The translations under genes and the position numbers were made by a program. Positions 35,587 through 43,682 of a stretch of 64,000 nt of DNA are shown piece by piece (positions within the stretch are counted from its first letter, which is position 1; every line of letters begins with the position of its first letter). Origin of the DNA: Aeromicrobium sp. Root495 (GTDB lineage Bacteria; Actinomycetota; Actinomycetes; Propionibacteriales; Nocardioidaceae). The stretch covers positions 83,928 to 147,927 of the forward strand of contig NZ_LMFJ01000002.1 of the NCBI RefSeq assembly GCF_001426755.1. The letters are read 5' to 3'. The notes under the pieces are model-generated. The model worked only from the letters and a program-made list of their open reading frames with translations, had not been told where the DNA came from and searched no databases.

Positions 35587-36920
35587 CAGGCCACCCAGCC
35601 AGAACCATCGACGTCGGACCACCCGGCGCGCGCCAAGGCCTCTGCGCGGGCTCCCGACAGGAAGGCATTGACGTTTCGAACGGCAGCGCCGGCGCCCTCA
35701 TCGGTGTAGATGGCAGACGCCGAGACCCTTGGTCCGTCGAATCCGTTGACCTCGAGGATCTCCCGGACGGCCCGCCTCGCTCCACCACGCCCGTCGTCTT
35801 CGACCTTCTTCACGAAGACGACGAGGTCCAGCCCAGAGGCGACCAGCTGTGCGGACGCTTCGAGGTCAAGTCCCTCCGCAGCCTGCTTCGCGTAGACGGC
35901 GATCCTGTCGAACGTGGAGCGCCCCGATCGAGCGTGGATGGTGGAGAGCGAGCCCTCGTTGCCCTGGCTCATCGCGTTGAGCATGGTCACGATCTCAGGA
36001 CCGAGCACCTCACCCACGATGACTCGGTCCGGGTTCATGCGCAGCGTCCGCCGGACCAGCCTGAGCAGCGAGATCGCGCCTTGTCCCTCCGAGTTGGGAA
36101 GCCGTTCCTCGAGCTCCACCAGGTTCGGGTGCGCCTCCGGATCGTGACTGAAGCCAAGCTCAAGAGCTCGCTCCACAGTGACCACCCGATCATCGGTGTC
36201 AATCTCCGCCGCCAACGCCCGGAGCAAGGTCGTCTTGCCCGCGTTGGTGGCGCCACTGATCATGATGTTGAGCCTCGCGCGGACGGCGGCGGCGAGGAAC
36301 TCAGCGATCTCCGTGCTCATGGTCCCTGTGCCCACCAGGTCCGCGAGGCCGACCTTCATGAATCGGTGACGCCGGATAGAGACCGAAGGTCGCGGAGTCA
36401 CGCCTTGGATGGCCGAGAGCCGCGACCCGTCCGGCAGGCGAAGGTCGAGCTCAGGGTTGGCGACGTCGAAGGGCCGCGAGGAGAGTCCCGCATAAGCGGC
36501 CAGAGTCTGGACCTGCTTGATGAGCTCGTCGTCGGATTGAGCCACGGGATCGACGCGGCGCCGTAGGCCGTCCTTGTCCGTGACGAAGACCTGGTCGAAC
36601 CCGTTGATGTCGATGTTCTCGATGTCTTCGTCGTCGATCAGGTGCTGGAGACTGCCTGCCCCGAACTGTCGGGACTCGATGGCCAGAGCAAGCTGTTCCT
36701 CTGCCTCCCACGCGGGAGGTTGCTCGCCGGCGTCGACGAGTGCGGCGCGGTGCTCGGCGATCGCTTGCTGAATGAACTGTCGGCCGGCTTGCCGCTCGTC
36801 CTCACCCGACAGCTCGCTCTCACCCCGAGCTCGGCGACCCTTCTGCAGGTCGGCGAGCAGCTGACCTGAGCGCATCTGAAGCTTCTGCACGGCTGCGACG
36901 TCGGCGTCGATCGCACTCAT
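35586..36920 (-). CDS. tadA: TadA/CpaF pilus-assembly ATPase
   Basis: This 444-residue cytoplasmic motor has Walker A SGATNAGKTT (residues 222-231), an Asp box (ERALELGF), Walker B (RVIVGEVLGPEIVTML) and the His box NEGSLSTIHARS, all typical of CpaF/TadA secretion ATPases. The N-terminal domain (ENIDINGFDQVFV) is also characteristic. It drives Flp pilin polymerisation. It overlaps tadZ-like and tadB genes by a few bases. A conjugative VirB11 role is less likely given the adjoining TadB/C genes. Confidence 0.93.
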   Translation of the reverse strand: MSAIDADVAAVQKLQMRSGQLLADLQKGRRARGESELSGEDERQAGRQFIQQAIAEHRAALVDAGEQPPAWEAEEQLALAIESRQFGAGSLQHLIDDEDIENIDINGFDQVFVTDKDGLRRRVDPVAQSDDELIKQVQTLAAYAGLSSRPFDVANPELDLRLPDGSRLSAIQGVTPRPSVSIRRHRFMKVGLADLVGTGTMSTEIAEFLAAAVRARLNIMISGATNAGKTTLLRALAAEIDTDDRVVTVERALELGFSHDPEAHPNLVELEERLPNSEGQGAISLLRLVRRTLRMNPDRVIVGEVLGPEIVTMLNAMSQGNEGSLSTIHARSGRSTFDRIAVYAKQAAEGLDLEASAQLVASGLDLVVFVKKVEDDGRGGARRAVREILEVNGFDGPRVSASAIYTDEGAGAAVRNVNAFLSGARAEALARAGWSDVDGSGWVA

Positions 36921-37687
36921 GTGGCGACCCCTTCGGAGACCTCAACGCCAGAGGAGGCGAGGCCATCAATGATCGTCTGCGCAGAACGGACCAGCTTGGT
37001 TCTCGCGAGCGTTCTACCTCGAGGTGATTGGCAGGACTCAATCGAGCGGACTGCCGTCGGGTCCCACGCGATGTGAAGCGACGACCTCACCGGCACGGCT
37101 GCCGACGCGAAGATGAGGTCGACGTCGGCGCGATCTGTCGTGGCGTCGCGTTCCCTCGTCACCACCACGGGCTGGACGACAGACGACCCTGAGGCGGCGA
37201 GCTGACGGGCGAGCTCCCGCGCGTGAACGACGCTGGCCGGGTCGGCACGAAGGACAAGCGCTACCGCGTCGGCCCTGCTGACCAGGGCGGCGGCAGGCGA
37301 TGCGCTGTCATACCTCCCGACGTCGACGACGACGTCCACGTCCGCCATGGCGCAGGCCGTTGCGAGCGCGTCCCACAGGCCGGCCATCCCTCGGCCATGC
37401 TCTCTGGTCAGGAAGCCTGGGATGACAGCGAGACCCTCGCTGACCGTTGCGGCGAAGCTGCCCACGAGGTCAGGCCTCAGCTCACGCGTTGCTGCAGCGA
37501 GGGTCGCGACCGTCGGCGAGGCAGGGAGTGCGCCCTCCGCCGGCTTGAGCCGAATGCCAAGGTCACCTCCCGCGGGATCCGCTTCGAGCATCACCGCGGA
37601 GGTGGTGGTCGGCCAGGCACCAGCAAGCGCGAGGGCTGCAGTGGTCGCTCCGGGTGAACCTTTCGATGAGCAGACTGCGAGCAACAT
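36917..37687 (-). CDS. TadZ/CpaE-like MinD-type ATPase
   Basis: A 256-residue ParA/MinD-superfamily protein with deviant Walker A CSSKGSPGATTAALALA, MLEADPAGGDLGIRLKP as the switch region, and VVVDVGRYDSASPAALVSRADAV. In Tad systems TadZ/CpaE positions the pilus machine. The Gly-Ala-Thr-Thr instead of Gly-Lys-Thr-Thr at the P-loop is frequent in actinobacterial TadZ-like proteins and leaves ATP binding uncertain. It overlaps tadA by 4 bp and the CpaB-like gene by 1 bp. Confidence 0.82.
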   Translation of the reverse strand: MLLAVCSSKGSPGATTAALALAGAWPTTTSAVMLEADPAGGDLGIRLKPAEGALPASPTVATLAAATRELRPDLVGSFAATVSEGLAVIPGFLTREHGRGMAGLWDALATACAMADVDVVVDVGRYDSASPAAALVSRADAVALVLRADPASVVHARELARQLAASGSSVVQPVVVTRERDATTDRADVDLIFASAAVPVRSSLHIAWDPTAVRSIESCQSPRGRTLARTKLVRSAQTIIDGLASSGVEVSEGVAT

Positions 37688-38349
37688 CAGCGGCCGCCCG
37701 CCGTCAGCTTGACGATCGCCACTCGTCCGGCAGCCGCGTACGTCGTGACCTGATCGGCATCAGCCTGCGGCAGCAGCACCGTCACGACCTTCGAGGCTTC
37801 ACCACTGGACGTGCGCGAGACCGCGTACACGCGCGCGGCATCGGCCAACACCTGTGGCTGCGAGGACCCACCGCTGCCGTCGGCTGAGGCGACAGCCAGG
37901 ACCCGGATGGTGTCCCCCGGCTCAACACCCGCGCCGGGCATTTGAGCATTGTTCAGGGCCAGTCCCGCCAAAGCCTCACCCGGACCGGGAACAGCCTGGT
38001 CGGTGAGCATGGTCGAGCTCAGCACCTGACCCGGGAGCATGTCGATGCTCGCCGTCTTACCGACCACGTTCGACACATCCTCTGCCGCGATCGTGTCGTC
38101 TAGCCCCGCGACCTCCTTGGTGGTCACCTCATCCCGCTGGATGACACGCCCTGCCGCGATTCGCTCCGTCGCGGCGAGCACCGTGACGCGATCACCCGCG
38201 TTCACGAACAGCACTGCGCCCGCGAGTGCGCACCCCACCACGAGGAGCAGGCCCAGAAGGGCCTGCCCACGCAGCCGACCCCTCGTCGGCAGCGACGTGC
38301 CTGCCGGACGCCGACCCCTCACTGCTGTCGTCGCTTCGTCGAGCTTCAT
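37687..38349 (-). CDS. CpaB/RcpC-like SAF-domain pilus protein
   Basis: The 220-residue protein has a cytoplasmic N-terminus, one membrane helix around residues 30-50 (ALLGLLLVVGCALAGAVLFV) and an extracytoplasmic SAF domain (VLAATERIAAGRVIQRDEV, LPGQVLSSTML). A C-terminal region with PGDTIRVLAVA and VTVLLPQADADQVTTYAA completes the CpaB pattern. CpaB/RcpC proteins act in the envelope part of Tad machines. Overlaps of 1 and 4 bp place it in the operon. Confidence 0.85.
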   Translation of the reverse strand: MKLDEATTAVRGRRPAGTSLPTRGRLRGQALLGLLLVVGCALAGAVLFVNAGDRVTVLAATERIAAGRVIQRDEVTTKEVAGLDDTIAAEDVSNVVGKTASIDMLPGQVLSSTMLTDQAVPGPGEALAGLALNNAQMPGAGVEPGDTIRVLAVASADGSGGSSQPQVLADAARVYAVSRTSSGEASKVVTVLLPQADADQVTTYAAAGRVAIVKLTAGGR

Positions 38350-39116
38350 CGGACGACCACCGACTGACGTTCAGTGACTCGCAGGTCCAGCTGCGCGGTC
38401 GGCGACGCCAACGTTCCGAGGTCACCATCGGCCTCGTCGCAGTCGCCCTCGCAGCGCCAGCTCACCCCGTAGTTCACGAAGACACGGACGCGGTACCGGT
38501 CGTTCGGCTGATGGGTCGACGTGTGCCGGAAGGTGTAACCGCACGGCGTACTCGCCTCTCGCGGAAGGTTCTTCTCCCATACGCGTCCGGGACTGTGGCA
38601 CACGATCCGCTTCTCGCCGAGATCCCAGATGACAGAGAGGGGCCGCGCCTCGGCCGTGACCGTGACGTCGCCGGCCTTCGCCTTCGCCCGCCGGACGCTC
38701 CAGCTGCCCTTGTCGAGCCAGAGCCAGGTCTTCAGTCCGACGATCGCCGGTGCAGGAGCCTGCGGGCTCATCTTGATGGCGGGCGAATCGAGCCGGATCG
38801 AGTCGTAGGCGTCCTTTGCAAGGTCTGTGGCATCGACCGCGGCATTCCCTGTGCCAGGAACCTCGCCACCAGCGGGACAGTCTCCGCTGACTCCGACGAT
38901 GACGCAGTCGTCGACTGGCACCTCAGGAGACGGTGTGGGACCAGCCTTGATTGGCTCAGCTCCGCCACCGTTACCCTTCGGCTCTCCGTCGTCGTGGCCG
39001 TGGATGTCGATACCTCCCCCGTCCGGAAGATCGATGTCACCTGTGCCCGCCACGGCAACGGTGGGGCTGAGAAGCACCACCGTTGCCGCGAGCACCGGGC
39101 CGACGCGCCTCAGCAC
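38346..39116 (-). CDS. Secreted protein of the Tad operon, unknown
   Basis: A 256-residue protein with a signal peptide (VGPVLAATVVLLSPTVAVAG), a glycine/proline-rich linker and a cysteine-containing domain (TWLWLDKGSWSV, EKRIVCHSPGRVWEK, CGYTFRHTSTHQP, VSWRCEGDCDEADGD). Similar secreted proteins occur beside Tad genes in actinobacteria. Six or so Cys suggest disulfides outside the cell. GTG start at 39116 overlaps the lipoprotein gene by 7 bp. It may be an envelope or pilus-tip component, by context only. Confidence 0.72.
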   Translation of the reverse strand: MLRRVGPVLAATVVLLSPTVAVAGTGDIDLPDGGGIDIHGHDDGEPKGNGGGAEPIKAGPTPSPEVPVDDCVIVGVSGDCPAGGEVPGTGNAAVDATDLAKDAYDSIRLDSPAIKMSPQAPAPAIVGLKTWLWLDKGSWSVRRAKAKAGDVTVTAEARPLSVIWDLGEKRIVCHSPGRVWEKNLPREASTPCGYTFRHTSTHQPNDRYRVRVFVNYGVSWRCEGDCDEADGDLGTLASPTAQLDLRVTERQSVVVR

Positions 39117-39760
39117 GATCCCGATCCTTTGAGGTCGGCGACGCGCCAGAAGTCGACCGTCGTCCCTGCGAAGTGCGGCTTCATCGTCACCGTCTGACGC
39201 TTGGGTGACTCGTCCTGGTCGATGACCTCATCGCCCTTGAGTACCTTCAGCGTTCCGAGAGTCAGGCACTGCTGAAGCTCGATCTGCGGAGCGTCTGAGT
39301 CGAGATCCACCTCCGTCGGCACTCGCCACTCGATCTTGCTGGCGCCTTCGAGATGGATGCCCTTGTCGTCAAGTTCCTTGATCGTGCGCAACTGGTCGCT
39401 GTAGGCCGGCGAGAAGAACAGGGACCTGAGCGTTCTTCCGAGTTCCCCCGCATCAGCGAGCGCACTAGCGGGGTCGGCCTGAAGCTTCGCGACCTCGCGA
39501 TCGCCGGTGTCGTAGTCGGCAAGGGCCTGCCTGACCGCTGCCTGTTCGCCGCCGCTCAAGGTCGGCGACTGCGGCGCGGGGGAGACCCGAGCACTCGCGC
39601 TCGTCTCGGAGCTGGCTGATGGAGACGGTCCCGGATCATTGTCCGCATCCATGCAGGCACTCAGAGCGACCGCCACGAGGAGGGAGGCGATGAAGATTCG
39701 TGCCCGCCGCCACCACGTCAGGAGCAGCGACTCGTTCGGCTTCCGGCTGTTGTTGTCCAT
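39110..39760 (-). CDS. Lipoprotein heading the Tad operon
   Basis: The 216-residue product has a basic start, a hydrophobic segment and a lipobox (IASLLVAVALSACMD, Cys around 36), then a Ser/Pro-rich linker and a helical-strand domain (GGEQAAVRQALADYDTG, KIEWRVPTEVDLD). This looks like a small cell-surface lipoprotein with an NTF2-like domain. As the first gene of the 12-gene Tad operon it may help to anchor the machine. No ribosome site is evident; the ACCTACCCC motif lies 54 bp upstream. Confidence 0.72.
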   Translation of the reverse strand: MDNNSRKPNESLLLTWWRRARIFIASLLVAVALSACMDADNDPGPSPSASSETSASARVSPAPQSPTLSGGEQAAVRQALADYDTGDREVAKLQADPASALADAGELGRTLRSLFFSPAYSDQLRTIKELDDKGIHLEGASKIEWRVPTEVDLDSDAPQIELQQCLTLGTLKVLKGDEVIDQDESPKRQTVTMKPHFAGTTVDFWRVADLKGSGSC

Positions 39761-39813
39761 ATTGGCCTAGGGCTCGCCGGCGAGGTAGGCGGTCATGCGG
39801 GCGGGAGGCCCCG

Positions 39814-39822
39814 ACCTACCCC
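39814..39822. promoter_or_regulatory. ACCTACCCC motif upstream of the Tad operon
   Basis: One copy of ACCTACCCC followed by CTCGGCGCGC lies 54 bp upstream of the first Tad-operon codon. The same core with similar flanks precedes the T4SS operon (25444/25470) and xis (41743). An AT-rich tract at 39865-39945 upstream of it could hold the promoter. Confidence 0.45.
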
Positions 39823-39943
39823 CTCGGCGCGCGGCGCTCTCGCCTCGAAGCAAGAGCCATGACTGATACGGCATATAGACCCCCCGATCTACCGGCTGCC
39901 AGAACCGATAAATCAGATTAATCACAGGCCATACGCCTCCGAA

Positions 39944-40050
39944 ACCTAACAGGTATGGGCATCTCGGCCCGAAACGCCAGCGCCACCCCTTCCGACCCGC
40001 AGCCGCCTCCGTCAGCGGGGTGGCCAACCGAGGCAGTCCCCGTCGACACC
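39944..40050. repeat. Diverged copy of the region upstream of xis
   Basis: The run from about 39944 to 40050 aligns with about 41738-41832: both contain a GAAAC-CC block, a CC-TTCC block, and a 33-bp segment GGGGTRGCCAACCGAGGC-GTC-CCG-TCGAC with about 27 identities. This looks like an old duplicate of the xis leader, perhaps left by a related element or by an internal insertion that separated the two copies. Confidence 0.55.
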
Positions 40051-40313
40051 GCCAACCCCGTGCCACCCGGTGCATCCGGGTGTGGCCTGGACGCTCATCC
40101 TCTCCGCCGGCATCGTGCTCTCGCAGATGCCGCCCCCGCCGCCGTGTGCGCGGGATCGTTCGCACCATGGAGACCGCGCCTCCGCGACTGCTCGCCGAGG
40201 CCTGAGATGCTACCTGTAGCACTACCCGGGGAGAGAGATAGTGCGTCGCCATCTCGACATCCTGATGCACCCCTAGGAAGTCGAGATCTTCCGCGGCGTC
40301 GTCATCGTGCCGG

Positions 40314-40425
40314 TGCGATCCTGGCGCTCGGCATGATCACGTTCCGCCTCGTCGAGAAGCCGATCATGAAGCTCAAGCACCGCAACGACCGCGATGCGGC
40401 CGCGACCCAGGTCGGCTGTCACCGC
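40314..40425 (+). pseudogene. Fragment of an acyltransferase-3 (OafA-like) membrane protein
   Basis: The reading GAILALGMITFRLVEKPIMK is the very end of an acyltransferase-3 family membrane enzyme: last helix, then RLVEKPxM. Nothing upstream continues the gene; an AWTLILSAGIVLSQ-like scrap at about 40088 is the only other hydrophobic piece. The frame has no stop of its own and runs into the leftward DUF6461-like gene, so this is an internal remnant. With the 665 bp that separate the Tad operon from the next gene, it marks a scarred, mosaic spot. Confidence 0.6.
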
Positions 40426-41217
40426 TCAAAGCTCGTGGGTGAATCCCAGCTCGGCGAGCTCGACGAGCCAATCCGGGCGGTCCACCCCGTGGCCCACGAG
40501 GCGGGCCTGCAGCGTCAGGGCCGCTGACCAGGGCTCGGCCCAGTCGAGGCCCTCCTCCTGCGGCAGCCGCGCGGCGACGGCCTCGTCGGCGGCGAACAAC
40601 AGGTCGATCTCGCGGACCACGCTGCCGTCAACGACGTGAAGCAACGAGGACACCCCGTTGACGTTCCAGTAGACCGAGACGTACGCCCCGCGCGGTGCCA
40701 GGCGCTGCGCGGTCTTCACCTGCGACCCGAAGAAGCCATAGGGCTCGGCGACCCAGGTCCAACCTGCGTGGTCGAAGGCCCACACCATGAGGGAGTCCCG
40801 GTCCTCCGCGGCCTCGCGCCACGCGTCGAACGGCTCGTCGGCGAAGCGGACGAGCCGTGACTTCTCGTCGGCCTCGAGCCGAAGCAGCGCACCCTCGGCC
40901 GAGCCCCCCGTGAACGCCGTGAGGCACCACGCATCGGCCTCCGGCTCGTCCTCGTCGTCGGCCCACGCGAAGTCGTCCTGGCTCCATGCGGCGGGCGGCA
41001 GCAGTTCGTCGTTCGAGACCAGTCCGTCGTAGACCGGCTGACCGTGCTCGGTGAGCACCTGGGCGTACGTCACGCGCGCCTGCCGGCTCATCTCCAGGGC
41101 GGCGTGGAACGCGGCGCTGCCGATCTCCACCGCTGCCGCTGCAGTGCTCGCGGCTTCCTCGGCCGCCACGTAGTCGGCGGCGGCACGCCTCAGCGCCTCC
41201 TCGGAGCCGTCCATCAT
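40426..41217 (-). CDS. DUF6461-like protein
   Basis: The 263-residue soluble protein carries the pattern seen in DUF6461-type proteins: WCLTAFTGGSAEGALLRLEADEK, WAFDHAGWTWVAEPYGFFGSQ, GAYVSVYWNVNGVSSLLHVVDGSVVREIDLLFA. The family is frequent in actinobacteria and has no known function. An N-terminal Ala-rich helix (about residues 1-55) precedes the domain. The start ATG at 41217 overlaps the stop of a 92-residue gene as ATGA, suggesting coupling. By eye this gene is more GC-rich than the transfer genes and may be cargo. Confidence 0.78.
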   Translation of the reverse strand: MMDGSEEALRRAAADYVAAEEAASTAAAAVEIGSAAFHAALEMSRQARVTYAQVLTEHGQPVYDGLVSNDELLPPAAWSQDDFAWADDEDEPEADAWCLTAFTGGSAEGALLRLEADEKSRLVRFADEPFDAWREAAEDRDSLMVWAFDHAGWTWVAEPYGFFGSQVKTAQRLAPRGAYVSVYWNVNGVSSLLHVVDGSVVREIDLLFAADEAVAARLPQEEGLDWAEPWSAALTLQARLVGHGVDRPDWLVELAELGFTHEL

Positions 41218-41492
41218 CGTCGACCCCCCGATCGGCCGGGAGCTACGTCTTCTGCCCGAAGACCAGCAGCGTCGGTGAGAGGCTCGGCGGTGTGAGGCGG
41301 CCGAAGTGGAAGATCGTCGTCTTCGTGCTTCTCGTGGCATGGTGCCAGCGACTGCAGCGCGACATCCGATGACCGCATCTTCGGATCAACCCCTTTGCCA
41401 GTTTCATCTACCTGCTGCGCACCCGGCTGATGATCCTGCGGCTTGACGTGGTCGCCGGCTGCGGCCGGCGGGATCTCATGCGTGGCGCTCAC
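41214..41492 (-). CDS. Small hydrophilic protein coupled to the DUF6461-like gene
   Basis: A 92-residue frame starting at GTG 41492 directly behind GAGGAGACAAT, one of the best ribosome sites in the region, and ending in a 4-bp overlap with the next gene. The product is very polar (GDHVKPQDHQPGAQQVDE, HEKHEDDDLPLRPPH) with no hydrophobic core. Ribosome site and overlap argue for translation, but the odd composition leaves open that it is a leader or decayed gene. Confidence 0.42.
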   Translation of the reverse strand: MSATHEIPPAAAGDHVKPQDHQPGAQQVDETGKGVDPKMRSSDVALQSLAPCHEKHEDDDLPLRPPHTAEPLTDAAGLRAEDVAPGRSGGRR

Positions 41493-41884
41493 ATTGTCTC
41501 CTCATTCACCTGGAGTGACTCACACAGAGCCCGCTCACATTGCCCAGCCGAAGCTCAGGTGTGCGACGCAGGCCCACGTCGTCCGGTGAACTAGCGCGCT
41601 AGGCATGAGGCTAACTGCTCACGCAGAGTCGCCGGTCGAACCAGCCGCGCCGACGTCATCGTTCAGGACCGAGGTGCTCATCGAGCTCGGAAAGACCGTC
41701 GTAGAGATGCAAACGGGCGGACCTTCCGTGGCAGTCGTGCCAGGGGTAGGTCGTCAGAAACTCCGACACCTTCCTTCCCGCGCCAGGCGCCGCCGGCGGG
41801 GTAGCCAACCGAGGCTGTCTCCGATCGACGATATCCGTACGCGCTCGGCGACCTCCATCGCTGAGCCTCGACAAGGAGGCAGGC
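41493..41884. other. Gene-free leader of the xis-int operon
   Basis: About 390 bp. It contains the ACCTACCCC-type motif (reverse, 41743-41751) and the second copy of the diverged repeat (about 41738-41832). No gene is evident. It is the likely promoter/control region of xis-int. Confidence 0.5.
41743..41751. promoter_or_regulatory. GGGGTAGGT motif upstream of xis
   Basis: Exact complement of the ACCTACCCC core found before the T4SS and Tad operons, 133 bp upstream of the xis start codon. The flank, read in the ACCTACCCC sense, is TGGCACGACTGCC, compared with TCGGCACCGCGC at 25470. Confidence 0.45.
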
Positions 41885-42100
41885 ATGACCGCAGCAACAG
41901 ATCTCCTCGCAGGCGACGAGATGCTGACGATCTCGGAGGTGGCTTCCATCCTCCGGACCCCGGAGGCGACCCTCCGATACTGGCGGCATCTCGGATCAGG
42001 CCCATTCAGCTTCAAGCTGGGCCGCCACGTCCGTTACTGGCGAAGCGACGTTATCCACTGGCTCGATGATCAGTCTCGTCGTCCACAGAACTCGCAGTAG
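41885..42100 (+). CDS. xis: Excisionase-type helix-turn-helix protein
   Basis: The 71-residue product reads MLTISEVASILRTPEATLRYWRHLGSGPFSFKLGRHVRYWRSDVIHWL, a MerR-like winged helix of the excisionase (HTH_17) family. It starts behind a perfect AAGGAGG and ends 61 bp before the integrase gene on the same strand. Such proteins direct the integrase toward excision and often control int expression. Confidence 0.88.
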   Translation: MTAATDLLAGDEMLTISEVASILRTPEATLRYWRHLGSGPFSFKLGRHVRYWRSDVIHWLDDQSRRPQNSQ

Positions 42101-42161
42101 CGACCCCGACGTAGCCGTCCTAGATCGATCGTGAAGCGATCGGATCGAGGGAGGAACCACC

Positions 42162-43259
42162 ATGCCCGGCAACATCGCCCGACGGCCAGATGGCCGCTGG
42201 CGCGCGCGGTATCGGGACGAGACAGGCCGCGAACGCTCGAGGCACTTCGAGAAGAAGATCGCGGCTCAGCGCTGGTTGGATGAGGTGGCCAGCTCTGTCC
42301 TCACGGGGAACTACGTGGACCCGTCCGCCGGGCGAGTCACCTATCGCGACTTCTATGCGGAATGGTCGGCGAACCAACTCTGGCTGCCCAATTCCCGCCG
42401 CAACGCCGATCAAGCGGTCCGTTCCGTTCCCTTCGGCGACGTCCAGCTCAAGACCATCCGCCGCAGTCACATCGAACGCTGGATCAAGGAGATGTCGGAG
42501 CGCCTTGCGCCGACCACGATCAAGACGCGTTTCGTGATCGTGCGCTCAGTTTTTCGCGCCGCGGTCGCCGATCGCGTCATCGCGAGCGACCCGTGCCTGG
42601 GCGTCGTGCTGCCACGTCGGCGCAAGGCCGAAGCAGCAATGCATCTGCCGTCGGTTGTCGAGGTGGGGCGACTCCTGGCGAATGCAGATAGCCCGCGCGT
42701 CTCGACCCGAAGAGGCTTCCGCGCATACGTGGCTCTGTGTGCTTTCGCAGGTCTACGGAAGGGCGAGGCCTCCGCTGTCCAAGTTCGGGACATCGACTTC
42801 GAACAGCGCCTCCTCCATGTGCGCCGACAAGTCCAGCGAGAGTACGACGAGCTGGTTGTGCGACTACCGAAATATGGGTCAGAACGAACCATCTACCTCC
42901 CCGACGAGCTCCTCGTGGTGCTTAGGGAGCACATCATCGGCCAGCTACCCCGGGCTCACGCTGAAGACTGGCTGTTCACCGTGGACGGTGAGCCGCTGGA
43001 CGACAATGCCGTCACGTGGCGTTGGCGTGCGACCCGCAACGCGGTCTACCTACCTACAGTTCGCCTCCACGACCTTCGCCATTTCTACGCATCAGGATTG
43101 ATCGCCGCAGGATGCGATGTGGTGACTGTTCAGCGCGCGCTCGGACATGCATCAGCGACAACGACTCTCAGCACATACAGCCATCTATGGCCGACAGCGG
43201 CCGATCGAACACGAAACGCAGCGTCGGACCTGCTTAGGCAGTCGCTCGGCCTCACCTAG
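42162..43259 (+). CDS. int: Tyrosine recombinase (integrase)
   Basis: This 365-residue enzyme should integrate and excise the element. The N-terminal part (IARRPDGRWRARYRDETGRER) is the AP2-like arm-binding domain, followed by a SAM-like core-binding domain (FYAEWSANQLWLPNSRRN). The catalytic domain shows Arg199 (AGLRKGEAS), His303-x-x-Arg306 (HDLRHFYASGL), His329 (LGHAS) and the nucleophile Tyr339 (TLSTYSHLW), all present. GGGAGGA lies just upstream of the ATG. No tRNA gene lies beside it, so the target is not the usual one. Confidence 0.95.
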   Translation: MPGNIARRPDGRWRARYRDETGRERSRHFEKKIAAQRWLDEVASSVLTGNYVDPSAGRVTYRDFYAEWSANQLWLPNSRRNADQAVRSVPFGDVQLKTIRRSHIERWIKEMSERLAPTTIKTRFVIVRSVFRAAVADRVIASDPCLGVVLPRRRKAEAAMHLPSVVEVGRLLANADSPRVSTRRGFRAYVALCAFAGLRKGEASAVQVRDIDFEQRLLHVRRQVQREYDELVVRLPKYGSERTIYLPDELLVVLREHIIGQLPRAHAEDWLFTVDGEPLDDNAVTWRWRATRNAVYLPTVRLHDLRHFYASGLIAAGCDVVTVQRALGHASATTTLSTYSHLWPTAADRTRNAASDLLRQSLGLT

Positions 43260-43273
43260 GCACGACCCGTTCC

Positions 43274-43540
43274 TCAGGGTTCGTTCTCATTTGGCCAAGC
43301 CACAACCGCGCCTCGCTGCAGCTGTTGCTCGTGCCATCCCTCGTGACCTACGGGCAAGACGCACCTAAAATTTCTCCCCATCACGAGGACGGTCGATGTG
43401 CATTCTGAGGTTGGAGGTCGACGCGAATACAGACGATTGACGAAGTTCGTGAACTGGCGCATGTTTCTACGCTGGCGACTTCGTCGCCTACGATGGCGAC
43501 CCGTTCTCGCCTTGTGGAATACCGTCGCGATAATCCACAC
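43274..43540 (-). CDS. Possible small Cys/His metal-binding protein
   Basis: The C-terminal half reads SECTSTVLVMGRNFRCVLPVGHEGWHEQ, matching the actinobacterial small-domain pattern Cys...CxLPxGHxGxH, then VVAWPNENEP. The N-terminus is basic and doubtful; starts at 43540 (88 residues) or 43462 (62 residues) are possible and neither has a good ribosome site. It converges on the integrase gene (14 bp gap). It may be a real small gene or a decayed one. Confidence 0.4.
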   Translation of the reverse strand: MWIIATVFHKARTGRHRRRRSRQRRNMRQFTNFVNRLYSRRPPTSECTSTVLVMGRNFRCVLPVGHEGWHEQQLQRGAVVAWPNENEP

Positions 43541-43682
43541 CCAGACCCGGACTCCGTCTGGTTGCCACGTCGCTCTGAAGGACCTGTCCGACGACCAGGC
43601 GGACGCTCACGTATTCATCAACGCATCTCAGAACGCGAAGCGTTCGTCTCGAGCAGTAGCGGCGCCGTAGACGTGTCGTCAC

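Noticed and set aside
5846..43355. An 11-bp direct repeat GACCTACGGGC at 5846 and 43345 as att sites
   Set aside because: The left copy is inside the PAS coding sequence near its natural stop, and an 11-bp match between two such GC-rich regions is expected by chance fairly often. It is kept only as a weak possibility.
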